Shown here: in pieces, positions 53,256 to 64,000 of the stretch
How positions within the stretch are numbered: position 1 is the stretch's first letter
Layout of the letters: each line of letters begins with the position of its first letter
Origin: Streptomyces sp. CG4
Lineage (GTDB): Bacteria > Actinomycetota > Actinomycetes > Streptomycetales > Streptomycetaceae
DNA: 64,000 bases
Direction of reading: 5' to 3'
NCBI RefSeq assembly: GCF_041080655.1
Contig: NZ_CP163525.1
Location: forward strand, 5,704,001-5,768,000
Made by a program: the position numbers and the translations under genes
The notes under the pieces: model-generated
Seen by the model: the letters and a program-made list of their open reading frames with translations, nothing else
Databases searched by the model: none
Told to the model about the DNA's origin: nothing

Positions 53256-54044
53256 GTGACATCGGCTGTGACCATTCCCAGGCACGGGGGTACTGGAGGG
53301 CGTACGGCCGTTGCCGCGCGGGCGCGGCAGGTCGTGAAGGCGTACGGGTCCGGTGAGACCCGTGTCGTCGCCCTCGATCACGTCGACGTGGACATCGCAC
53401 GTGGTCAGTTCACCGCGATCATGGGCCCCTCGGGGTCCGGCAAGTCCACGCTGATGCACTGCCTCGCCGGGCTCGACACCGTGACCGGCGGTCAGATCTA
53501 TCTGGACGAGACCGAGATCACCGGCCTGAAGGACAAGAAGCTGACGCGGCTGCGCCGGGACCGGATCGGCTTCATCTTCCAGGCGTTCAACCTGCTGCCG
53601 ACGCTGAACGCGCTCGAGAACATCACGCTGCCCATGGACATAGCCGGGCGCAAGCCGGACAAGGCGTGGCTGGACCGGGTCGTGGAGACCGTCGGCCTCG
53701 CCGGCCGGCTCAAGCACCGGCCGACCCAGCTCTCCGGCGGCCAGCAGCAGCGCGTCGCCGTGGCCCGCGCCCTCGCCGCCCGCCCGGAGATCATCTTCGG
53801 GGACGAGCCGACCGGAAACCTCGACTCGCGCGCCGGCGCCGAAGTCCTCGGCTTCCTGCGCCGCTCGGTCGACGAACTCGGCCAGACCATCGTGATGGTC
53901 ACGCACGACCCTGTGGCGGCCTCCTACGCCGACCGCGTGCTCTACCTCGCCGACGGCCGGATCGTCGACGAGATGTACCAGCCGACGGCCGATCAGGTCC
54001 TGGACCGCATGAAGGACTTCGACGCCCGGGGACGTACGTCATGA
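53256..54044 (+). CDS. MacB/LolD-type ABC transporter ATPase
   Basis: The 262-residue ATP-binding subunit is complete: Walker A MGPSGSGKSTLMH, Q-loop FIFQAFNLLPTLNAL, signature LSGGQQQRVAVARAL, Walker B IIFGDEPTGNLDSR and H-loop VMVTHDPVA. The type VII (MacB/FtsE-like) class transmits force to substrates outside the membrane rather than carrying them through it. The stop overlaps the permease start (ATGA). GTG 53256 has a good ribosome site. Confidence 0.95.
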   Translation: MTSAVTIPRHGGTGGRTAVAARARQVVKAYGSGETRVVALDHVDVDIARGQFTAIMGPSGSGKSTLMHCLAGLDTVTGGQIYLDETEITGLKDKKLTRLRRDRIGFIFQAFNLLPTLNALENITLPMDIAGRKPDKAWLDRVVETVGLAGRLKHRPTQLSGGQQQRVAVARALAARPEIIFGDEPTGNLDSRAGAEVLGFLRRSVDELGQTIVMVTHDPVAASYADRVLYLADGRIVDEMYQPTADQVLDRMKDFDARGRTS

Positions 54045-56623
54045 CCGTCCTGAAGACCTCGATGCGCAACTTCTTCGCTCACAAGGGCCGTATGGCGCTG
54101 TCGGCGGTCGCGGTGCTGCTGTCGGTGGCGTTCGTGTGCGGCACGCTGGTGTTCACCGACACCATGAACACCACCTTCGACAAGCTGTTCCAGGCCACGT
54201 CCTCGGACGTGACGGTCAGCGCGAACGGCTCCTCCGACACCGGCCAGACGACTTCCCGCACCGGCAAGCCGCCGGTCATGCCGGCCTCCGTCGTGGGCAA
54301 GGTCCGCGGGGCCGAGGGCGTGCAGAAGGCCGAGGGGACGGTCTTCTCCACCTCGGTGACCGTCATCGACGCCAAGAAGGACAAGCTGTCGCCGTCCAGC
54401 GGCGCGCCCACCATCGTCGGCAGCTGGAACGGCAACGACGCCCGCACCATGAAGATCGCCTCCGGTACGGCGCCGGGGGGCCCGGACCAGGTCATGGTCG
54501 ACGAGGACACCGCCGGCAAACACCACCTGAAGATCGGCTCCGACATCGGCATGATCTCGGTCGTCGGCACGCACCACGCACGCGTGTCCGGCATCGCCGC
54601 CTTCAAGGTCACCAACCCGGGCGCGGCCATCTTCTACCTGGACACGAAAACGGCCCAGCAGACGCTGGTCGGCCGGACCGGCGTCTACACCAACGTCAAC
54701 GTCACCGCCGCCCAGGGCGTGACGAACGACCAGCTGAAGAAGAACGTCACGGCCGCCCTCGGCCACGGCTACAAGGTGCAGACCGCCAAGGAGGTCGCCG
54801 ACGCCAACCAGAAGAGCATCAAGAGCTTCCTGAACGTCATGAAGTACGCGATGCTCGGCTTCGCCGGGATCGCCTTCCTCGTCGGCATCTTCCTGATCAT
54901 CAACACCTTCTCCATGCTGGTCGCCCAGCGCACCCGCGAGATCGGCCTGATGCGCGCCATCGGCTCCTCCCGCAAGCAGATCAACCGCTCCGTGCTGGTC
55001 GAGGCGCTGCTGCTCGGCCTGATCGGCTCCGTGCTCGGCGTCGGCGCGGGCGTCGGCATCGCGGTCGGCCTGATGAAGCTCATGGGCAAGATGGGCATGC
55101 ACCTGTCCACCGACGACCTGACCATCGCCTGGACGACACCCGCCGTCGGCATCCTCCTCGGCGTCCTGGTCACCGTCCTGGCCGCCTACCTGCCCGCCCG
55201 GCGGGCCGGCAAGGTCTCCCCGATGGCGGCCCTGCGCGACGCGGGCGCCCCGGCCGACGCCAAGGCCGGCGTGGTCCGGGCCGTGATCGGCCTGCTCCTC
55301 ACCGGCGCCGGCGGCCTCAGCCTGTACGTCGCCGCCACGGCCGACAAGGCCAAGGCCGGCTCGGGCTGGCTCGGCCTCGGCGTGGTGGCCACACTGATCG
55401 GGTTCGTCGTCATCGGCCCGCTGCTCGCCGGTGGCCTGGTCCGCGTCCTCGGCGCGGTCATCCTGCGGATCTTCGGCCCGGTCGGCCGCATGGCCGAGCG
55501 CAACGCGCTGCGCAACCCGCGCCGCACCGGCGCCACCGGCGCGGCCCTGATGATCGGCCTGGCCCTGGTGGCCTGCCTGTCGGTGGTCGGCTCCTCCATG
55601 GTGGCCTCGGCCACCGCCCAGCTCGACAAGACCGTCGGCGCGGACTTCATCATCCAGGGCGACCAGCAGTACAGCTTCGTCAACCCGCAGATGGTGAAGA
55701 AGATCAAGGACACGCCCGGCCTGGAGCGCGTCACCGAGTACAAGCTCGTGGACGCCTCCCTGACGACGCCGGACGGCCGGGTCACCAAGGACGGGACCAT
55801 CGACGCGGCCGACCCGACCTACGCGCAGGACGTGCGCACCAAGACGGTCGCCGGCCATCTCGCCGACGCCTACAAGCCCGACTCGATGTCCGTCTTCGAG
55901 GGCTTCGCCAAGAAGCACGGCATCAAGCTCGGCTCCACGGTCTCGGTCGCCTTCAAGGGCGGCGCCACGGCCAGGCTGACGGTCCGCGCGATCACCAGCG
56001 ACGACGCCGTGGTCGACAAGGGCGCGTTGTACGCCGCCGTCTCCACGGCCGCGAAGTACGTGCCGGCCGACCGGATGCCGCTTGACCAGATCGTGTTCGC
56101 CAGCGCCAAGGACGGGCAGCAGGCGGCCGCCTACAAGGCGCTGAAGTCGACGCTGCGGGACGACCCGGCGCTGACCGTGCGGGACCAGACCGACTTCAAG
56201 AAGGCGCTGAAGGACCAGATCGGCCAGCTGCTGAACATGATCTACGGCCTGCTCGCCCTCGCGATCATCGTCGCGGTCCTGGGTGTGGTGAACACCCTGG
56301 CCCTGTCGGTGGTCGAGCGGACCCGGGAGATCGGCCTCATGCGGGCCATCGGCCTCTCCCGCCGTCAGCTGCGCCGCATGATCCGCCTGGAGTCCGTCGT
56401 GATCGCCCTCTTCGGCGCCCTGCTCGGCCTGGGCCTCGGCATGGGCTGGGGCGCGACCGCCCAGAAGCTCCTCGCCCTGCAGGGCCTCAACGTCCTGGAC
56501 ATCCCCTGGCCGACGATCATCACGGTCTTCATCGCCTCGGCCTTCGTGGGCCTGTTCGCCGCACTGATCCCGGCGTTCCGGGCGGGCCGGATGAACGTCC
56601 TGAACGCGATCGCCACCGACTAG
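54041..56623 (+). CDS. MacB/FtsX-type ABC transporter permease (two FtsX units)
   Basis: The 860-residue permease partners the preceding ATPase. It has an N-terminal helix (MALSAVAVLLSVAFVCGTLV), a large extracytoplasmic domain, an FtsX unit of three helices (IAFLVGIFLIINTFSMLVAQ, then RTREIGLMRAIGSSRKQI) and a central region with helices. A second external domain and a second FtsX unit (GVVNTLALSVVERTREIGLM) follow. This double layout is typical of actinobacterial permeases that need no second subunit. The substrate is unknown; relatives export peptides, lipids or antibiotics or act in resistance. Confidence 0.93.
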   Translation: MTVLKTSMRNFFAHKGRMALSAVAVLLSVAFVCGTLVFTDTMNTTFDKLFQATSSDVTVSANGSSDTGQTTSRTGKPPVMPASVVGKVRGAEGVQKAEGTVFSTSVTVIDAKKDKLSPSSGAPTIVGSWNGNDARTMKIASGTAPGGPDQVMVDEDTAGKHHLKIGSDIGMISVVGTHHARVSGIAAFKVTNPGAAIFYLDTKTAQQTLVGRTGVYTNVNVTAAQGVTNDQLKKNVTAALGHGYKVQTAKEVADANQKSIKSFLNVMKYAMLGFAGIAFLVGIFLIINTFSMLVAQRTREIGLMRAIGSSRKQINRSVLVEALLLGLIGSVLGVGAGVGIAVGLMKLMGKMGMHLSTDDLTIAWTTPAVGILLGVLVTVLAAYLPARRAGKVSPMAALRDAGAPADAKAGVVRAVIGLLLTGAGGLSLYVAATADKAKAGSGWLGLGVVATLIGFVVIGPLLAGGLVRVLGAVILRIFGPVGRMAERNALRNPRRTGATGAALMIGLALVACLSVVGSSMVASATAQLDKTVGADFIIQGDQQYSFVNPQMVKKIKDTPGLERVTEYKLVDASLTTPDGRVTKDGTIDAADPTYAQDVRTKTVAGHLADAYKPDSMSVFEGFAKKHGIKLGSTVSVAFKGGATARLTVRAITSDDAVVDKGALYAAVSTAAKYVPADRMPLDQIVFASAKDGQQAAAYKALKSTLRDDPALTVRDQTDFKKALKDQIGQLLNMIYGLLALAIIVAVLGVVNTLALSVVERTREIGLMRAIGLSRRQLRRMIRLESVVIALFGALLGLGLGMGWGATAQKLLALQGLNVLDIPWPTIITVFIASAFVGLFAALIPAFRAGRMNVLNAIATD

Positions 56624-56636
56624 CCGCGCAGGCTGG

Positions 56637-56694
56637 GCCGACGGCCACCGCACAGGGGGCGTACGGCCGACGACCACCGCATACGGGGGTTGCG
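56637..56694. repeat. Two tandem 29-bp repeats after the permease gene
   Basis: GCCGACGGCCACCGCA starts at 56637 and a close copy GCCGACGACCACCGCA starts at 56666. The 29-base units share most positions. They fill the space between the permease stop and the terminator. Confidence 0.6.
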
Positions 56695-56699
56695 GGGGA

Positions 56700-56743
56700 A
56701 ACCCGGTGCCGGGGAGTCTTGGGGGACTTCCCGGCACCGGGTT
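56700..56743 (+). terminator. Stem-loop terminator after the ABC transporter operon
   Basis: AACCCGGTGCCGGGGAGTC (56700-56718) pairs with 56725-56743 over 19 bp with one G-T wobble and a 6-base loop. A short T-rich tail (CTTTG) follows. Confidence 0.9.
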
Positions 56744-56893
56744 CTTTGCTTGGTCACCTTTCAGCCGACGCTCTGTGGCAGGCCCGCCGTGCCACCGGGC
56801 ACCGGCATGCGGAGGTTATCCACAGGCCCGACGGCACGGCCGCCGGAGTCGTAGGCTGGTCTGCGTTGCCCATCCCCCGGACGGAAAGCCCCC

Positions 56894-60427
<3,534 letters not shown>

Positions 60428-60477
60428 AAGCAGGGAGAAGAAGAAGGTCGGTCAGGGCGAGGAGGGGGGCGCTCGGC

Positions 60478-60837
60478 GTGCGGATCGGTGAACTGGCGGA
60501 GGCGACGGGGGCGACACCGCGCGCCCTGCGCCACTACGAGCAGGCGGGCCTGATCGCGTCCGAGCGCGCCGCCAACGGCTATCGCGTCTACGACGCCGGT
60601 ACGGCCGTCCGCGTCCGCAACATCCGGTATCTGCTCGACGCGGGGCTCACCCTGGACGACGTACGGGTGTTCCTCCCGTGCCTGGACGGCGATGTCTCCG
60701 CCGGTCCCGTCTCCGCCAAGGGCGTACGGGTCGCCCAGGACCGGCTGGCGGTCCTCGAAGCCCGGATAGCGGCCCAGACGGCGATACGGGATCGCCTCGC
60801 GGCGGCACTGCGGGAGGCGGCCGTTGAGATCCTCTGA
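60478..60837 (+). CDS. MerR-family transcriptional regulator
   Basis: The 119-residue protein has a complete MerR winged-helix front (MRIGELAEATGATPRALRHY, then EQAGLIASERAANGYRVYD) and a coiled-coil dimerisation helix (VRVAQDRLAVLEARIAAQTA). It has no ligand domain and no C-terminal cysteines. It is therefore like the short SoxR- or CueR-sized regulators but without a metal site. GTG 60478 has GGAGGGGGG upstream. It converges on the SDR gene, whose promoter carries a MerR-type dyad (61697-61720). In actinobacteria such MerR-SDR pairs are common. Confidence 0.92.
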   Translation: MRIGELAEATGATPRALRHYEQAGLIASERAANGYRVYDAGTAVRVRNIRYLLDAGLTLDDVRVFLPCLDGDVSAGPVSAKGVRVAQDRLAVLEARIAAQTAIRDRLAAALREAAVEIL

Positions 60838-60864
60838 GCCCCTGTGAGAGTCGGGGCCCGGCGT

Positions 60865-61683
60865 TCAGGCGACGACCGCACCACCGTCCACGGGCAGCAC
60901 GACACCCGTGACGAACGACGCCTCGGGCGAAGCCAGCCGGGTGATGGCCCAGGCGACCTCCTCGGGGCGGCCGATCCGGCCGAGCGGGGTGTGGGCGAGC
61001 TGCCACGCGCGGATCGCTCCGCGCTGCTCCGGGGTGTAGCCGGAGTGGTCGGCGATCGGCGTCTCGATGGCGCCCGGCGCCACGGCGACGACCCTGATGC
61101 CGTGCGGTGCCAGTTCGACCGCCCAGCTCCGGGTCAGCGTCTCCAGGGCCGCCTTCCCGGCCGCGTACAGCGAGTTCCCGGGCCAGCCGCGCTGGCCGAC
61201 GGCGGTCGTCACATTCACGACCACACCCCGGCTCTCCTCCAGCGCGGGCAGCGCGGCCTGGGTGAGCAGGACCGGGGCCAGCAGGTTCGTCTCCAGCAGC
61301 GGCCGTACCGAGGCGCGGGTGTAGGTGCGCAGGGACTCGGAGTTGACGACCGCCGCGTTGTGGACCAGCACGTCGATCCGGCCGTACCGCTCCAGTGCGG
61401 CCCGTACGACGGTCTCGGGGCCGTCCTCGGCGGTCAGGTCGGCGGACACGGGAGTGATCCCCGGGTGCCCGTCGGCGGTCTCGGCCAGGGGTGCTGCCCG
61501 GCGGCCGACGGCGACGACCCGGGCGCCTTCGGCGGCGAACGCGCGCGCGGTGGCCCGGCCGATCCCGGTGCCGGCGCCGGTCACAAGGACGGTACGAGGT
61601 TCAAGGACCGTACGGGGTTTCCGGGCCGTCTCCCCGGTCTCGTTCGCAGTCTTCTTCGCAGTCTCGTTCGCGCTCTCGTTCAT
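60865..61683 (-). CDS. Short-chain dehydrogenase/reductase
   Basis: The 272-residue classical SDR has NADP loop VTGAGTGIGRATARAFAAEG, the acidic/basic loop after strand 2 (AVGRRAAPL) pointing to NADP preference, VHNAAVVN, and catalytic Tyr-Lys in LYAAGKAALETL. C-terminal SFVTGVVLPVDGG is usual. ATG 61683 gives about 25 extra Thr/Lys-rich residues (NESANETAKKTANETGETAR) before the fold. The substrate is unknown. The convergent MerR gene is its probable activator. Confidence 0.9.
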   Translation of the reverse strand: MNESANETAKKTANETGETARKPRTVLEPRTVLVTGAGTGIGRATARAFAAEGARVVAVGRRAAPLAETADGHPGITPVSADLTAEDGPETVVRAALERYGRIDVLVHNAAVVNSESLRTYTRASVRPLLETNLLAPVLLTQAALPALEESRGVVVNVTTAVGQRGWPGNSLYAAGKAALETLTRSWAVELAPHGIRVVAVAPGAIETPIADHSGYTPEQRGAIRAWQLAHTPLGRIGRPEEVAWAITRLASPEASFVTGVVLPVDGGAVVA

Positions 61684-61696
61684 ACCGGGATCGTCG

Positions 61697-61720
61697 GACC
61701 CTGACGCCGGTGTCAGGGTC
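61697..61720 (-). promoter_or_regulatory. MerR-type operator in the SDR promoter
   Basis: A perfect dyad, GACCCTGAC-N6-GTCAGGGTC, covers 24 bases. Read toward the SDR gene it begins within TTGACC, a -35 element, as in MerR-controlled promoters where the activator binds within an over-long spacer. It lies 14 bases upstream of ATG 61683, so the transcript would be leaderless or very short-leadered. Confidence 0.75.
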
Positions 61721-61930
61721 AAGCTCCCGGCGGCACGATGTGAGCGGGCGCACACGCGCGTCGGCCGTGCTCCCCCTGCTCGGCACCGCATGCCCCAACT
61801 CGGCAGCTATATGCCCGAAAAGGTAGGTTTGGTCCTCATCTGCAGTCGGCCGCGGGGCAGTTACCGTGAGGGACGGAACGATTCCGCCTGTGTCCGAGGG
61901 CGGACCAGGGCGAGTGAGGGGGGACGCACC

Positions 61931-62647
61931 GTGACGCGTCTGAGGGGCGGGGCGGTCGCCGCCGCGGTCGTGCTGGTCGCCGTGGCCGGCTGTACCAAGG
62001 ACAAGGCGAAGGGAGCCTCCGGGCCCGAGCCGAGCGGCGGCAACGGCGCGGTGCTCGCCGCCGTCGACTCGCTGCCCGTCAAGGGCCGGGCGCCGAAGAC
62101 CGGTTACTCGCGGGAACGGTTCGGCACCGCCTGGGCGGACACCGACTCCAACTCCTGCGACACCCGCGACGACATACTCAAACGCGACCTGAAGGACGTG
62201 AAGTTCACCGGCGGCACCTGCAGGGTCTCCTACGGCCTGCTCGAACCCGACCCCTACTCCGGCAAGGACATCACGTACCGGCGCGGCGCCAGCCAGGTCG
62301 ACATCGACCATGTCGTCCCCCTCTCCGACGCCTGGCAGAAGGGCGCCGAGTACTGGGACGCGAGCAAGCGCATAGCCCTGGCCAACGACCCGCTGAACCT
62401 CATCGCGGTCGACGCGAGCACCAACCGCGGCAAGGGAGACGGCGACGCGGCCACCTGGCTGCCGCCCAACGGTGCGTACCGCTGCACCTATGTGGCCGCC
62501 CAGGTCGCCGTCAAGAAGAAGTACGGCCTGTGGGTCACCGACGCCGAGAAGGCCGCCATGAAGAAGGTCCTCGCCGGCTGCCCCGCCCAGAAGCTCCCCA
62601 CGGGCGGCAACCCGACGAAGGCACCGGACCGCTTCCGCGCCCGCTGA
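61931..62647 (+). CDS. HNH-family (DUF1524/GmrSD C-terminal-like) putative exported lipoprotein nuclease
   Basis: The 238-residue product starts with a signal peptide and lipobox AVAGC near residue 20, so it should be lipid-anchored on the outer membrane face. The nuclease domain has QVDIDHVVPLSDAW, the D-H-V/I-V-P-L motif of HNH/DUF1524 enzymes. NDPLNLIAVDASTNRGKGD follows, with the conserved Asn and basic residues, and then a Cys-containing end (VLAGCPAQKL). GTG 61931 is used. Such proteins are common and conserved in Streptomyces and are thought to degrade extracellular DNA, which is inference from the domain. Confidence 0.88.
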   Translation: MTRLRGGAVAAAVVLVAVAGCTKDKAKGASGPEPSGGNGAVLAAVDSLPVKGRAPKTGYSRERFGTAWADTDSNSCDTRDDILKRDLKDVKFTGGTCRVSYGLLEPDPYSGKDITYRRGASQVDIDHVVPLSDAWQKGAEYWDASKRIALANDPLNLIAVDASTNRGKGDGDAATWLPPNGAYRCTYVAAQVAVKKKYGLWVTDAEKAAMKKVLAGCPAQKLPTGGNPTKAPDRFRAR

Positions 62648-62697
62648 CCGGCGAAATCCGATACCGGAGCCGGTGCGCGCCACCTACCGTGAACGGC

Positions 62698-63441
62698 ATG
62701 GACGTCAAGGTGAGCAGCATCGCCGAGCGGCCCGACCGGCTGCCGGCGGTGTTCGAGATGGCCGACACATGGCCCGAGTTCGTGACCAACGACCCCGTGG
62801 GCACCGCCCACTACGGCCGGATCGCCACCGAACTGCCGGAGTACGTGCTGTTCGCCGAGGACGAGCACGGCGAGATCGTCGCCCACGCCTTCAGCGTGCC
62901 CTTCGCCCTCGACGTCGACGGCCGGCGCACCCTGCCCGCGCGCGGCTGGGACCAGATCCTGCTCTGGGCCTTCGCCGACCTGCGCCGCGGCACCCGCCCC
63001 GACACGGTGAGCGCCGTCTCCGTCACCATCGCCCCGCACGCCCAGGGGCACGGCCTGTCCACCGTCATGCTCGCGGCGATGCGTGCGTGCGCCCGCGCGC
63101 ACGGCTTCCGGGAGGTCGTCGCCCCCGTCCGCCCCAGCGCCAAGCACCGCGAACCGCACACCCCGATGACCGAGTACGCCCACCGGGTCCGCCCCGACGG
63201 CCTGCCCGAGGATCCGTGGCTGCGTGTCCACGCCCGCGCCGGCGCCCGCATCGACTCCATCGCCCCGGCCTCCATGACCGTGGGCGCCTCGCTGGAGGAG
63301 TGGCGCCGCTGGACGGGGATGCCGTTCGACACCGCCGAGGACGTCGAGGTGCCCGGCGCACTGGTCCCGGTGCGCTGTGAACCGGAGCGCGGATACGCCG
63401 TCTACGTCGAGCCCAACGTATGGATGCGGCACCCGCTGTGA
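62698..63441 (+). CDS. GNAT-like acetyltransferase
   Basis: The 247-residue product looks like an N-acetyltransferase with an enlarged C-terminal part. SVTIAPHAQGHGLSTVMLAA contains the acetyl-CoA loop (Q-G-H-G-L-S), followed by REVVAPVRPSAKH. The C-terminal ~80 residues (SMTVGASLEEWRRWTGMPFD to GYAVYVEPNVWMRHPL) are conserved in a subgroup that I recognise but cannot name. ATG 62698. Substrate unknown. Confidence 0.8.
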   Translation: MDVKVSSIAERPDRLPAVFEMADTWPEFVTNDPVGTAHYGRIATELPEYVLFAEDEHGEIVAHAFSVPFALDVDGRRTLPARGWDQILLWAFADLRRGTRPDTVSAVSVTIAPHAQGHGLSTVMLAAMRACARAHGFREVVAPVRPSAKHREPHTPMTEYAHRVRPDGLPEDPWLRVHARAGARIDSIAPASMTVGASLEEWRRWTGMPFDTAEDVEVPGALVPVRCEPERGYAVYVEPNVWMRHPL

Positions 63442-63706
63442 GCGCAGGACCGTCGCGCGGCGGCCCTGAAGCGCCCGACTGATCGTCGGCCGAGGGCTGT
63501 TCGCGCGCCGGCCGAGCACGGGCCGAGCGCGGACCGGCCGTCGACCGGCCGGCGGTCTCGTGCGTGGGGCGGACAACGGTTCGGTACAACCGGGACGCTT
63601 GTCCGTGGCGGGTCATATGCTCGAAGCGACCACCGCACGACCGGCGTTGTCCGCTCTCCGGAACGCCGGGCGGACACGTACGCCCACATTCGCATCGGGA
63701 GCAGCC

Positions 63707-64000
63707 ATGCAAGGCCACGGCTACGGACAGCCGGTGAAGCAGCCGCCGCACACCGCGTGGCTGGTTCTGCTGCGGGTGCTGTTCGTGGCGATCGGGTTGT
63801 TCAGCATCGGCTTCCTGGCCTGGGCGATGATGCTGCGGCTGGCGGCCGTCACGCGCCGGTCGCTGGACTGGGGCCTGTTCATCGCGGTGCTGGCCGCCGA
63901 CATCCTCAGCATCACGCTGCTGTCCGTCGAGCCCGGCGCCGAGATCCACACAGCGGCCGGCAACTTCGCCATGTTCCTGCTGCTCGGCACGCTCGTGGCC
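63707..64000 (+). CDS. Membrane protein, N-terminal part (cut by window edge)
   Basis: The visible 98 residues begin with a short Gly/Gln/Pro front (MQGHGYGQPVKQPPHTAW). Helices follow at about 19-42 (LVLLRVLFVAIGLFSIGFLA), 55-75 (LDWGLFIAVLAADILSITLL) and one starting near 84. ATG 63707 has GGGAGC 5 bases upstream. It resembles small Streptomyces integral membrane proteins of unknown function. The gene continues beyond the window. The 265 bases before it contain no gene. Confidence 0.6.
   Translation, partial: MQGHGYGQPVKQPPHTAWLVLLRVLFVAIGLFSIGFLAWAMMLRLAAVTRRSLDWGLFIAVLAADILSITLLSVEPGAEIHTAAGNFAMFLLLGTLVA

Noticed and set aside
53993..56737. 914-codon minus-strand frame opposite the ABC permease
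   Set aside because: Antisense shadow of the FtsX-type permease; composition (His/Asp/Gly/Arg) is typical of reverse-strand reading of GC-rich genes.

Overview
The window is 64 kb of high-GC actinobacterial chromosome, almost certainly Streptomyces. The evidence is very high third-position GC, frequent GTG starts with GGAGG-type ribosome sites, an Rpf-like resuscitation factor, a protein O-mannosyltransferase, LuxR/MarR/TetR regulators and copies of a GC-rich intergenic element I recognise from Streptomyces. From memory, the gene order (pmt, rsmI, tatD, rpf, rsmA, ispE, ABC-F, galTEK, ppc, pth, rplY, prs, glmU, mfd) matches the S. coelicolor region around SCO3109-SCO3157. This is therefore a core region carrying small accessory pockets.

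Layout. 1-284: start of a penicillin-binding protein on the minus strand. 0.6-4.7 kb: accessory pocket with an AraC/GyrI regulator, a nonsense-mutated relic, and four small exported or membrane proteins including a peptidase-inhibitor-I36 protein. 4.8-13.1 kb: pmt, rsmI, tatD, rpf-like gene, rsmA and ispE. 13.1-20.7 kb: Uma2 nuclease-like gene, ABC-F ATPase, two tandem PQQ-propeller membrane proteins and a LuxR regulator with a degenerate receiver. 20.9-26.8 kb: sodium/sugar symporter divergent from galTEK, followed by a GNAT. 27-31.4 kb: LuxR regulator, MarR, trans-aconitate methyltransferase, glyoxalase-like gene, TetR and a membrane desaturase. 31.7-39.4 kb: ppc, then the minus-strand block pth, rplY, prs, glmU and tRNA-Gln. 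39.4-41.7 kb: an HTH gene of unknown function and an orphan histidine kinase.

41.9-47.5 kb holds the most unusual content: four genes made of polymorphic-toxin and immunity domains. They are a YwqJ-like deaminase next to SUKH-3, a WHH (HNH-type) nuclease domain fused to SUKH-1, and a 1081-residue protein that joins an Imm35/YrhB-like domain, a long collagen-like Gly/Ala/Pro linker, a second deaminase-like domain and SUKH-4. None shows a secretion signal, so the sequence suggests an intracellular toxin-immunity module rather than a classical exported toxin.

47.8-64 kb: coiled-coil protein, ActP-like symporter with a DUF485 partner, an EmrB/QacA-type MFS exporter, a MacB-like ABC transporter, mfd, MerR with a convergent SDR whose promoter carries a perfect dyad, an HNH lipoprotein, a GNAT and the start of a membrane protein. 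Several regulators lie next to clear repeat operators (gal, MarR, TetR, MerR), so the likely wiring of these small regulons can be read from the DNA.
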